In this document: one piece after another, positions 1 to 12,096 of the stretch
Numbering within the stretch: position 1 is the stretch's first letter
Layout of the letters: every line of letters starts with the position of its first letter
NCBI GenBank assembly: GCA_914767715.1
Contig: OU612068.1
Location: 558,001 to 622,000 of the forward strand
DNA length: 64,000 bases
Direction: 5' to 3'
Source: Membranipora membranacea
Lineage: Eukaryota; Bryozoa; Gymnolaemata; Cheilostomatida; Membraniporidae
Notes under the pieces: generated by a model
What the model was told of the DNA's origin: nothing
Database searches by the model: none
What the model saw: the letters and a program-made list of their open reading frames with translations, nothing else
Made by a program: the position numbers and the translations under genes

Positions 1-3000
1 TCAGTCGCAGAACGTCTCGGGCTGGACAAAGGACAGCATGATCTCAAGCTAGGCAAAAGCTTTGACAAGTCAGCTAAAGACTCCTTTCACACTATCAGAT
101 GTAAGGTAGAATTAATTAATTGGCTCATATTTTCCTTTTTTTCATTAGAAAGTTAAAGAGGGTGATTTCTGTCAGCTTAGCTTGTCAATATTTTCACAAG
201 TCACGTAATCAATGGCTACACGTAATTATGGAGAAGAACGGATCAAACAATGGTGTCGTTTTTATTATGATCAGACCTAGAGATACGGTATTTTCCTGCA
301 GTTTTCATTTTGATTTTCCTCATTGTTTAAGATGATTTCAAACCGGCATCGGTCGATACTAACCAGGAGTCTCGAGTGCTGGTCGGTGATGATGGGGTTG
401 TTGAGGTGACCGTCCCTCATGTACAGGTTAGTAACTAACGCACTAGTACTTATAGCAGTAGATGATAGGGAGTAGGAGGATGGAGATGGGCTACAAAGTA
501 AGTTCTAACCTATCACCTTGTCTGTGTGTATGACATTTAGTAAGGAGTACTTTACTTATTATCTGTGATCTCTTAGCTCTTATCCCCTTCAAATTTTGAC
601 CGGTCGATAATATTATTATTAAATGTCTAGTCCTGATGCTATTGTGATAGGTATGGGTATCAGGTTGGTATTGTCCTCACAGCAAAACTTTTGAAGTGAC
701 CCTGAAAAATTTTTACAGAGTGCTGTATTCAGTTTCTTAGACAAGTTTTGGCTTATTAATGCTACTGAATATTCACCATACTGATTACAGCGCTTCAGAT
801 AACACAATAATCCAGTCTAACCAGACCTGTGGGGTAACGTAATTGTCTCCCCTTGTTAAAAAAATAAGCTTTAGTTGTGCTCAAACTATGAACATAATTA
901 AAAATAATTTTAGAAGTGCTGATCAAAGGTGTTAGTCTAAGCTATTGACCAGATTGGCTGACAGGCGTCAGCTGATGCTTTAAACTACTGATGTTAGTGT
1001 TCGACCATGATGTGGCAATTCTGAGATTGAAGCCTCAATTAGCTGTGTAGCAGAAGTTGAAGCAGATTCACTTATGCATCTGTTCGTAATGCAACTCAAG
1101 ATGGCTATAAGATCCCACTACTTAAGCTTCATATTTACAGGGCGCTGGAACCACCCACACAGTATATAAGGGTAACAAGAGGCCTTCTCAGAAGGAATGT
1201 GTGCTCATCATAAACCACGATACCGGAGAAATCTCACTGGAAAAACTTAGTTCTGCTATTCATCTTAAAAAGACAAGGTTTGTGATTACGAGGGGAGGGG
1301 AGTAGGGTTGTGGGAGTAGAAAGTGGCTCAGTCGGTTAGAGCGCCGTTCTTTCGCGTGCAATGCATGCTGAAGGTCGTGGTTGCAGTCCATCAACTACTG
1401 GGGTTTGGTTGGCCCCAAGGGGTGCTCCGACCTGCCTGCAAACAGGGAGCAACCTGGCGCAGATATTGTGACGTCACCACTAAGGCAAATATCATTTCCC
1501 GGTCCATTATTCAGGATGTGGCTTGTGATAAGATATTTTTAATCAACCATGACTGTATAGTTGTTTCTGCTTTAGTTGTTAGCTTTGTGTGTATTTCTGA
1601 CTGTTGCGACTTCTGATTATATGCACTGTAGACCAGTTAAGAAAGGGCTTCCGAGTACAACTAAGTGTTATCAGAGTTGAATAATGTTTTCCTATTAAGT
1701 GACATGTTAGAGATATTTTACTTATCACCAATGGTTGGTAAGTCGCCCGTAGGCCATAAAGATCTCATTATATTTATATCACAGTATTTTAAGTTGTCAT
1801 AATAATAGTTATTTGATTGATATTCGAGTTTGACTTGTAGGGCAGAGCCTGGCACAGCGCCAAGATTTATACCAGGTCAGCGACCTTTAACCCCTATAGA
1901 GAAAGTAAATAAAGCATCACCAGGACAGAAGTCAGCACCTATGAAGCCACAGCCGACTCCTGCCGTTAGTAACAACAGCAGTGGTGGTGGTCACAAACCC
2001 TCTCCCTCACATCTCGCTTCACCAGCTGATATATTCGCTGCCGCTGACGAACTTGGAATCGGTGGTATGTATGCTGAATCTATGTGCCATCTGATGCTCT
2101 TAACTGAATGAATGAGAACGAAACTTAACTGTTTGTATTTTGGAGTTACTCCCCCTCTTACAAACCACTTGAAGTGCAGTAAAATCTAAGCGGATATGAG
2201 CAAGTTAATATTTTACATCTTACATTATTGACATGAACCCGCACAAATAATACAACGAAGAAGAAAGAGACTCACATATTTGTAAGAGTCTGTAGATCTG
2301 CTAGATTTGTTGTCTGGTCTTAATTTTGTGAGAATTGGGAAAAAAGACATGTGATTGATATCAGGGATATCCCACACTCCCTGCTGATATCAAGCTTTTG
2401 TTTCAAAATAGAGCTTAACAATGCTAAAAAAAAGAGTTTCTCTCTTTCTTCCTCTCAGGTGATATGGAGTTATCTTCATCCAGCTCTTCAGAAAGTTCAG
2501 ACAGTGCATCCTCAGATAGTGACAGTGATGGCGGCGAGGCTTCACCCACCCTACCTCAAAATAACAGCAATCCTGCAGGTAGACTACAGTCTATGAAAGA
2601 CGCACTATTATCTGTTCCCTTACAGTAAATCTTAATGACTGTACTGTAACAGGTCAGGTGGTCACTCCAATATTGCCTGTAGAAATGTGAATGTATCATT
2701 TAGTTTTTCGAGTTGGAAGCGTGAATGTATACAATACATAAGAGTGAATATGCAAATATTTAAACCAGTCAAACCTTGGCTCATGTTGGGGAGATAATCT
2801 CTCTTAATACAATCATGCTTAGTTAATTAGTCGTAGTTTTAAAGAGTTGAGTAGTGAGGTGTCCGATGTAGAACCCTGGAGGCCCGACTTCTGAGCCCCA
2901 CCCATATGTGGCATCCTGGATACTTCTATATGTAATTATTTATTGAAGAAAAACTAATTGTTTTTCCTTGAAATAAGTAAGTGATATCTCTAAGGAAGAT

Positions 3001-6000
3001 AAACACATTTGATTACCATTTCTGACTTGTTTGATTGACCTAATGATGATGTAGGAGCTGATGGCCTGGGAGCCTGTGGTTCTACGTAACCCAACATTCC
3101 ACCAAACTGCTATCACCGCTCTATCACCGCTCTATCACCGATCTATCACTGATCTCGCCTTGTTCTCTTCTATCTGTCTAGCTTCACATTTTAGTATGAC
3201 GGGCTTATTACTGAAGGGCTTATTGAACATTGTCCATTTCACGGTTTTTGTAATATGAGACTATATTAAAGGTGAGATAAAGTTGATTTTGTTTTGTTTG
3301 CAGGCCAGAACCAACAAAGATCTCTACCCAGCTATCACAACTCACTCAGTAAGTATCTAACATTCCAACACTATTATCTACCTGAGCTCTCTCAGGCAGA
3401 GTAAACAGCTTGCAGCACGAGCTAAATCTTTCAAATATGCTATTTCAAAAAAAGTCTCATCACCGACGCCTCCGTCCCTTCCCGTCCGTCCCTCCCTCCG
3501 TCAGTCCCTGACCCTCACATGTAGGTATTTAACTGAGTTCCGTCTACCATCAAAGTATATCAGTCATCCTAAGTGCATCTAATTCTTACTAACAGTTACT
3601 ATGATGACTGCCTCTCTCTCTCAGTAAATGAGTATAATTTCTGTGATTTCTATTTTACTGGAGTCAAATAATGATACATAGCTGTATGTAACTTTATCTC
3701 TACTTTTCAACACTGCCATACAAGAACAAAACATGAGGAAGTGCAAAACTCCTGCTTTAATAATATCTGATATGTGAAACAGGTAACACTGCTTCCTACA
3801 GGTCACAGTTACCTCGCGATGCAATACTGGGATTATGATTTCAATATTAATATCAGGATCAACAATACAACAACTCTTTTTGTTTTTTGTTTACATGATT
3901 GAAAATTCTAATTAGTCACCTAACCTTCTACAATCCCGGGCCACCCGCCACCCGGGCCACCCGCCCCCCCCCCCCCCCCGCCCTGATGTGAGAGACACCC
4001 CCCCCCCCGCCCTGATGTGAGAGACACCCCCCCCCCCCGCCCTGATGTGAGAGACACCCCCCCCCCCCCGCCCTGATGTGAGAGACTGAAGTGTTTGGGA
4101 GGTATTTTTGTTACTCTTTGTTTGAGTATTTTGACATGCTGGCATCTCATCCACAGAGTGTCATTAAATAATGACGAATTCACTCATAGAAAATAACAAA
4201 CATTAAACAAATAATTACCCTAATCCTGTAATAAATGATAAGATTATAAAAAAAATACAGTAAGACGTATTTGAAGATTTAAAAAAGAGACATTGTAGCT
4301 AGTTGTTTCCTGTGTATCCCGTACTGCGCCACTTTGTGATAGTAGATATACTTGGCTGTGACATACTGCGATTCCTCACTACCCTCTTTGTGTGTCGTGT
4401 TTTCTGTAGCAGTGTATTATTAGACTGTCTGCTGTTTTTCAGCGGATAGTTTTGAGAGTATATATCCTGTTTAGTGAGTACCATGTCCTCCTCTCCTCCT
4501 CCTCTCAGTCTTATCCTTACAGGTAACACTACGTCATTAGAGCCTGGTGTGCCTGAGCCTGGTGTACCAGAGCCTGGTCTGCCGGCTGCCGCACACATTG
4601 CCATGTTTCGGTTTAGGGATGCTGTCTTATAGTTAGGCGAAGTCTGCTGTTCTGAGAAACATCTACCATATTTCTTAAGAGGTGCAGATATTGGACAATC
4701 AATATCAGGATTGTCTGTATTTTCACTAAGACTGGTTTGTCGCTCTGTTATACAGATCTTACTAATTTTTTTATTTACCATTCTCCTCCTAGTTTGAGTT
4801 ATCCTCACCTGCTCGGTGATGTCAGTGTTGATCTGAGCTATCGTGGGTTTCTCTGCTATGTGATATTGTGGTGTTAGCAGTCCGTTGTTTGGCACTCTTA
4901 GAGATTGGACCAGTCCACTCGCTCTAATGAGTAGTCCCTTGTCCTCCACTTGTACATCAGATAAATCTGGTACGGGAATGTCAACATCTGGTGATTGCAC
5001 ATGATCAATCGTGATATTTATAGGGGTGAGGGTTTGATCGAGATCAGACCTACTCCTCTTGTGTACAGTTTTAGGCGGTGCTGATTTGGACACATCAGTC
5101 AGACTCCTACTCGCCTGTCTACTCAGCTTACTCTGAAGAGGCTGAGAACGTGATTTAGTAACTCGCTTCTGCCCCTTCAGTCTTTTCAGCGTACCATCCC
5201 AAAACTCTCTCACAGCGCTTTTATCTTTTCTAGCGTCTGATTGTGTTTCATTTTCAGTCAGGATTTCATGTTTTAGTTTTCTCCTCTGTAATGAGGCGTA
5301 GGTGAGCTGCATGAAGTTGTTCTTCTTTCTGTTTGTATCGGATACCTCCAGTTCGATATCATCGTTATCTACTGTGAGACCTAAGGAGCTTGTAGACTGG
5401 TTAGATGGGGCTCTCCGATGATGTATTATTCTAGGAGATATACTTGGTGTGAATACCGCAGGCCTAGTTGTGCTCTGAGCGGCTGATGAGGTATCTGTGA
5501 TGTTACAGGTGTTTAAGCTAATACTGGAATGTCTATTTTGGAGGTAGTTTTGTTTGTTTTTTCCTCTTATTCGGATTAATGAGTTCGATTTTCTATCCCT
5601 CCTAGTAGAGTTATATGTGAGTGTTAGGTCAGGCTCATCACAGTCATCAGAGTCAGAGTCACAGTCTCTCACTGTCCTTCTTACTACTAACCTAAAATAG
5701 TCACTCTTACTATCACAGTCTACTACTATCGGCTCTGTGCATAAATAGTTACCATCTACTGCTGTGTGTGAGGCGCTCACCTCACATCGAGGGACACAAC
5801 TCTGAGGTGAGACATTATCATACAGCGTATTAGTAGAGGGCAGATTATCTGTCTGCGTCTGTTGTTCGTCACTTTGTGTTGTTATTGGCAGGTTTAAGAT
5901 CTGCGGGCGATTTGCCCTTCGCAGATTGTTGTTGTGGTTTGTTGTCTCAGTCTCAGTACTGTGTGAGTCAGAGTGTTTTATTCGGCTGGTTACGATCTCA

Positions 6001-9000
6001 GCATCGCTTGTTACTGAGCAGCCCCTACTCCTATGCTCAGGTGACTCACTTATTCTAGAGAGAGATCGATCTATTTTACACGTATACGGGCTGGTAGACT
6101 TCTCTATATGACTAGTATCCTCAGAATCCTCACAGTGTAATCCATCCACCCCTGAGTCGGAGCTGGACACGGCTTCACCAGCCTGTATCACTGTATTATA
6201 TGTCTGTAGATCTAAGGCTGATTTACGCTTCACTCTGAAGCTCTGTCGTATCTCGTACGTCTCAAACTTATCAGAATGGCTGATAGTCAGATTTAAGAGT
6301 TTCTTGATTGTCAGTCTGAACCTGCGGATTCTGGCCGGGTATATCATCGGGTTGATGGCCGAACTAGCCGGTACTAAAATCATACTAACAATCCTGGCTA
6401 CTCTCAGCACTTTGTCTATAAAACAAGATAAATAAGGCATCTTATTCTTTGGGAACTAATCTGACTATTCACTGGAAAAATATCTTCTGTCTCAGAAAAC
6501 ATACAATCATAATGTAGAAGGAAGGCTACCGGGAATATTTGGTAATAATATAGTCACTCAGGTGATCAACAGACCACCACACTCAAATATCTGAATTCAA
6601 ATTGCCAAACTTACTATTTAGTTTGAAATGCCCACCCCACCATCTATTACTGTATTATTATTGAAATGCCCACCCCACCATCTGTTACAGTTAGATTAAA
6701 TACATTAGGGTGATTTTCCATGAAGGAAGAACTCTACTATGATTGCAATAAATGTGATTAAATGAGAAATTAATAACCAAGGATGTGGAGATTAGAGACC
6801 ATCAATATCGAGGATAGGTCATTACGTTCTCCAGGCTATCACTTACTATAAACATTAGTCGGTCCGAACTGTACAACTACACAACTGTATGATGTTAGAA
6901 CTATAAGATAGCTGTGAGTATTCTATCACTGACATGATTTGATGCTGATGCAGTCAGCTTAGAATTTTGCGACTGTTATATCTGAAATCTTTAATCCAGT
7001 TGGTATGAAGCCTAGTTAGATGATAAACTCAGTGCTTCTCAAGACACATGCTATGTTACCAAATCAGTCTAAAGTTTTTCCAGCGATGACATAACCACAT
7101 GGGTGAATGTTGCTATATATCAAGAATTACTGAGCTGCATTCTCCTTGTCACAAGTTAACTTTTTGGAGTTACCTTCCCGCCACAGCGAAGTTGCTATAC
7201 TTACTTTGATCGCCCTCTGGTGCCAGATTCAATGCCAGCTCTATAGTAAGTATTAATACAAAAGGCATCCAGCACACAATAAACAGTCCAATCAGTATAC
7301 AGCCTGTCCGAGCTAACTTCACATTCTGAATGTTCCTCTTATCATTTAAAGAGACCTAAAATATGAGAAGTTGTTTTGTTAATGCTCATGTTGATGTTCA
7401 ACTTATCGCTGAATCAGGATACGCAGGTGGCTCCAGTAGCTTCTCAGAATGCTCACTATCTCCAGAAGTTATAGTCTTACAATAAGTAGATGATGTATAC
7501 ATGTATATAACACCCTACATTAAGAGAAGTTTCATTGGATGGAGATTTGCGAGATTTAGATTCCACTTTTTATCAAAGAATTTCCAAATTTCACCGTTAT
7601 TAGTCTGGGGATATTTCTGTACGAAAGAGCGATGCTTTCCAAAGGAAGTTATCACAATCATATCGCTCAAAATAATCACTTTCGTTCCCAAAACGCTCAC
7701 TCAGAATGTATATCAGTACCATCGATGAATGAGCGTTTTGGGAACACATAGGTCACATGACCTGACTCTGATTTACCTGTAAGACGAGTAATTCTATACT
7801 CTTTATCTGATATCGAGCTACACTCAGTATCTTCATATATACTACCATAATACTGCTGAGCAGTATAAAGGCCATCAGCAGCATAACCCACCAATAAGCA
7901 GCCGGCAGCAGAGACATCAAATTACATCCATCCTGGAAACAATATATATATATAGACAGTGTATTGTGTGATAAAGGAGGTGATATAATAATACAGCCAT
8001 ATAATAAAGAATCTATGTACATGATTGCTATGGGTAATGTAAGTGTGAAAAGTACTGGTTATCATGAGTCTAGGTTTGATAGTATTAAAATTTCAAGTCA
8101 AAATTCTGAAGGAAGCAGAGTTTCTGATCCTTCCCTAGGGCCCCTCTGTTATAAATCACATTAGCTTTATCACATTTACAGATCCTGGCTTGTTTTTAAC
8201 GCCCCAAACCTCAGAATTATTGAACGCCAAAAACTGTTGGCTTTTGTTGATCTGTGGTGAAACAGTTGGTGATTTTATGGCTACTTGTTTACTCTGTTCT
8301 CAGTTATCTACCGATGGAATTTAAGGCGTCAAACAAAAATTAACCATCTTATTGAGCTGTGTCCATAATTTAAAGCTGAAACTTGAACATTTTTGTGCCC
8401 TATAAAGGATTTTAATTCACTGCTGCATATCTTACTGAATATGCATACAGATCGAAGAGTGTGGTAGTTGTTGATTTCTGCTTAGTCAGGACCATTGGTA
8501 TGACTCCCATCACGAGGAAGGCTAAGAACCACGATAATAAGACCAAAGCGTATCTTCTCTTCTTTGTAAACAGTAACTGATGATGAAATGGGAACACCAC
8601 AGAACGGTACCGCTCCACTGTTATTAACAGCAGACATAGAGTACTGCTCCCCATTGGAACTGCTGTAAAAAAATAAATAACAACCTCATGTAGGGTTTTA
8701 AGCACAATACTGTCATCACTCACAGATAAAGCAGAGTGAATCATATGAACTGAATGTGACTATCCTGATGGAAAGTTCCAATCCTACAGGTGTACAGTGA
8801 CACTGTGCAAATCACTTAAAGCTTAAATTAGAATTTTCCTAGACCTCCTTTTTGTTTAAATTGCCTTATTCAAATGTATGTCGTGGCACATTGGTGCACT
8901 TTGAGTTACCTAAGTGATATCTATATTTCATGTTAGGTTTTCCTTCATAAAAACACAAGTAAGATTACATAGCTAAGATTTGAAGGACATGATCTGTCCC

Positions 9001-11856
9001 TCATAGTGGAGAATCCCACGTACATCGATCGGAAGCGTTTACCCTAATAGCCACGGAAAAGTCATATTATGTGTAGCTAATGTTTCTTAGTATGTACAGA
9101 GATTAGATTGGATTAGATGGATTAGCAATTGTCACATTATCTAGTGACAAACGTCGGTGACTTCCAAACTCTGTCATATTTTTTCACCAGCTCGCCAAAT
9201 TTGTGACCACTTGTGATCGATTTCATAAAAGCTCAAGATCTCCGTCACAGTGATGGCGTGTTTGACACCTTCCGATCTCTATTGTACGTCGGGCCGCTAT
9301 CGCACAGTGTGTGGAAACAGTGATGTGATCAACCAAAGATTTAAGTTTGGTGCAATGTGAGATGTTTATATATATATACATATATATTTGTACTTACCTA
9401 TAACAATGTACTGTAGAGTACATATATATTTGTACTTACTCATAACTGTAGAGTACATACATAATGGTGCTTACCTATAACAGTGAACTTTAGATTACAT
9501 ACATATCTGTACTTACCTATAACAGTGAACTGTAGAGTACATACATATCAGTACTTACCTATAACAGTGAACTGTAGAGTACACATATAAGGACTAATCT
9601 GATGCGGTATGTAGAATATACCACAGCTTATCGGCAGCGCTATCCCGACTGTCAAGTCAGCTATGACCAGATTAACCAGAAAAAAGTTAGTCACCGTCCG
9701 CAGCTTTCTGTCCGATATGTAAGCTGCTATAACGAGTCCATTTCCTACTAGTATGAATAGTGACATGATAATCTCCACTGATGTCAAGTATATGTACCAA
9801 TGAGAGCTCCAGTGAATCATTTCAGCGTTCGGAGGATATGAGGGTGGACTCTATGTGAGATAGAGTTTATATTCGGAGCTCTGTTATTTCTGTCTCTAAA
9901 TTTAAACTTCATCAGCGCTTGTATACTTTTAAACTAACTTCCGGTATATGTCACAGCTATATCCTTTTGCATCATCACCGCCAACTGTCAAATAGATGTG
10001 AGACATGTTAGAATCGGAACAAAGTTGACATAAGAATCATACGATAGCATATTAAACTGAAGATTTATAAACCAAACGTAAAAAGAATGTTTGCTTTGAA
10101 AACTTCCAAGATATATCAGAAAACAAATTAGCAGTTAAAGTGCAAACATGGTGAATCGGTGTGCCAACTGTTTATGTTACTGGTGAAGTGTTTTGTAGGA
10201 AGACAAAGCCAAAATTTCTTAAAACTCAAGAGTTGATAGTGATGTCTAGTGATAAAGCTGACTTGCTAAGACAAATTACCAAATGCTTGTGAATGATCGG
10301 GTAGACAATTAGCATTTTGCCCTGATGAGGTTTAGTCATTGTTCAACAAATTGATGATTATTGTTGATGTACATCAGTTAATTACTAATATACCTCTCTC
10401 TCTCTCTCTTGGTCAGCTATGTTTCTTGTAGCAGCAGAACTAATTGATTCATCCATTGCACTGTTAATGAGTTTCACAATAAAAGTAGGCATGCGAATTA
10501 GCGCGTCAGGGGGAGGATGGGGCGCGCCCCCACCTCGGAGGAATATCTCAGTAGTATGTCTACTTGTATAGATCTGGACTATCATTATTGTTATTATATG
10601 TTAAGCGAGTGAAAAGTTAAGAGAATGTAGTTGCAAACCTCACCCCCTACCCTTACACTGTAAATGGTAAATTGCTATCTCTGTTTTCTTAAAATGCTAT
10701 GCCGCTCTTGCTCAACCAGTACACAGGGCGCTAACTAGTGACAGCTGCGCAAGTAATGACTTGTGACAAAAGTGCGACGACTAATGACAACAGTCCGATG
10801 ACTTAGGACGACTAGCACGCTGACAACTTGTAAAGATTATTTTACATCAAATTATAAACAAGTTATGTTCCCATACCTTTTCTTTTAACATAATTACCAT
10901 CCTTCCATCTTCTCTCTCCTATCAGTTCACTCTGACGAGCTGTAGTCTGAATTCTCCCATACTCATCTCCTCCTCAGACTACATCTGATTTATATATATT
11001 GTGCGCATACGTTTCACAAACTATTAAACGAATGGCGTATGTTTCATTAAATCCTTCACGCTAATCCCTTAATCCATTTGCTCCTTTCAAATTCTTCCAA
11101 TGAATGGCTGCTCTCATGCACATAAATTAAATATAATCATCAGGTTTAATTACCCAGTAGGCTTATGTTATCCTCGTTAAGTCAAATAATAATCTCAAGT
11201 CGCAGCTCATCTGAGGGATTTACCCTCCAGGTTATGACGTTAAAGCCTCTCACCTGTCATACATGCTCTCACCTGTCGTTTCACTCGTATAGAGAACCTG
11301 CCAAGGCCTGTCTGACCACTTCTCAAGGTGAAATTAATAGAAGTTTTCTAAATTTGCCGGTTATTAGGAGAATCTTTTTTTCATGACAGTCACAAGGAGG
11401 TTATAATGTTGACACGCTGTGCACTCTGCTCACATCGCTGAGTATCCCCATCCAGTTTTATACTGAAGTATGAATGTTATAAAATTAAGTTTAATTATTT
11501 TAATTACATGGTGATAAAACTGAAGTACCCTCAATGTTTCACTGATTTAGGAGATATAGGTGTGGTGATCAGATTATTTACTCCCTAACAACATGTTATA
11601 TAAGAGTTCTGTAACCTTCTGATCATATCTATAACTTCAGGATAAAACATCATCACTCTCTGTCTCGTACCATATAACACCCTCATTGGCAGATTAAACT
11701 TGTGTTTTAGAATTGTCCCCCCTTGACAGTCACAGTAACATGAATGCTAACTTTACTCTATATACAAGTGACCATAGATCTGATAAGTTTGGTTTTCTTA
11801 TGGTTGTAGGTCAGGATCTGAGACTGAGTGAGAGTTCAGATGATGATAGTGATTAA
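1..11856 (+). CDS. EAF: ELL-associated factor (EAF1/EAF2 family), 5'-partial, 7 exons seen
   Basis: Exons read as 1-100 (5' end outside the window), 332-426, 1141-1277, 1841-2064, 2459-2578, 3304-3348 and 11810-11856 (stop TAA 11854-11856). All junctions are GT-AG and phases agree. Seen: the conserved EAF N-terminal domain, with the join of exons 1 and 2 giving [15 protein letters not shown] and exon 3 giving [20 protein letters not shown] and [15 protein letters not shown] Pro/Ser linker follows (exon 4), then a Ser/Asp/Glu-rich transactivation-like stretch (exon 5), and the family's C-terminal end [10 protein letters not shown]. Known of the family: nuclear partners of ELL elongation factors that stimulate RNA polymerase II elongation. 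The last 15 codons sit alone beyond an 8.46 kb intron that contains a GPCR gene on the other strand. Identity is secure; EAF1 and EAF2 are a vertebrate split, so no number is assigned. Confidence 0.93.
1321..1475 (+). repeat. tRNA-derived SINE, degraded copy
   Basis: A Pol III A-box-like stretch (GGCTCAGTCGGTTAGAGCG, 1325-1343) is followed by a degenerate B-box near 1379-1389. Next comes a non-tRNA body containing GTGCTCCGACCTGCCTGCA (from 1422) and GGAGCAACCTGGCGC. The same head and body recur at 42.99-43.2 kb in a better preserved copy, so this is a dispersed SINE and not a tRNA gene. It lies in EAF intron 3. The 3' boundary is uncertain. Confidence 0.72.
3960..4085. repeat. C-rich minisatellite, about 30 bp x 4
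   Basis: Four near-identical units, each made of a C run of about 9-17 bases followed by GCCCTGATGTGAGAGACA. It lies in EAF intron 6, about 210 bases past the GPCR stop codon. On the GPCR sense strand it is G-rich, with G runs long enough to favour G-quadruplexes. The overlapping poly-Gly open frames on the minus strand are by-products of the repeat. Confidence 0.85.
4299..9820 (-). CDS. Class A (rhodopsin family) GPCR with very long C-terminal tail, nested in EAF intron 6
   Basis: Five exons on the minus strand: 9820-9559, 8662-8436, 7932-7777, 7355-7205, 6415-4299. All are GT-AG, phases match, and the protein is 970 aa. Seen: TM1 with GN (N27); TM2 with LVIADL (D55); Cys80 at the start of TM3 and Cys166 in extracellular loop 2, able to form the family disulphide; ERY (104-106) in place of DRY; TM4 around 125-146; TM5 around 172-196; CWMPF (243-247) in TM6; NPMIY (287-291) in TM7. 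The extracellular N-terminus is only about 10 residues and TM2 resembles adenosine receptors ([16 protein letters not shown]). I infer an orphan or adenosine/amine-like receptor; the ligand is unknown. The tail, residues 292-970, is Ser/Thr/Arg-rich, low-complexity and encoded in one exon, with no domain I recognise. Most class A tails are far shorter. The start is the first ATG before TM1. Confidence 0.9.
9390..9592. repeat. 42-bp tandem repeat made of GPCR exon-1 end plus splice donor
   Basis: Five units start at 9390, 9432, 9468, 9509 and 9551, spaced 42, 36, 41 and 42 bases. Read on the minus strand, the true exon-1 end (CTCTACAGTTCACTGTTATAG) and its donor GTAAGTAC form the first unit. 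The following four units, inside the intron, repeat both the exon end and the donor. At least three of the four intronic copies keep a TATAG|GTAAG junction; the 9432 unit is degenerate. Confidence 0.88.
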
Positions 11857-11958
11857 ACAGAGACCTTACAGAGACTAAACAGAGACTAAACAGAGACTAA
11901 CCAGAGTCTAAACAGAGACCCAACAGAGACTAACCAGGGTCTAAACAGAGAGTAACCA
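11857..11958. repeat. Short tandem repeat in EAF 3' UTR
   Basis: About eight degenerate units of roughly 11-13 bases around CAGAGACTAAAC start straight after the EAF stop codon. They would be transcribed as 3' UTR. Confidence 0.8.
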
Positions 11959-12090
11959 GCGCAGAGATCCAAACTGTCAACATACTGTATAACCTGATGA
12001 CCGGTATCTTATCTACGTTCATATCTTAAGGTGCTGTGTATATAACTGGGATACAAGTCTTACCTCTTGGAGACGAGAAGTATAATATTC

Positions 12091-12096
12091 AATAAA
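12091..12096 (+). terminator. Candidate EAF polyadenylation signal AATAAA
   Basis: Canonical AATAAA 235 bases past the EAF stop codon and the first such hexamer on that strand. Use is inferred from position only. Confidence 0.5.

Noticed and set aside
1321-1395. Functional tRNA gene
   Set aside because: The B box and stems are degenerate and the sequence continues into a body shared with the copy at 42994, so it is a SINE.
3912-4183. Overlapping minus-strand ORFs rich in Gly
   Set aside because: They are translations of the C-rich minisatellite; no conserved protein features.
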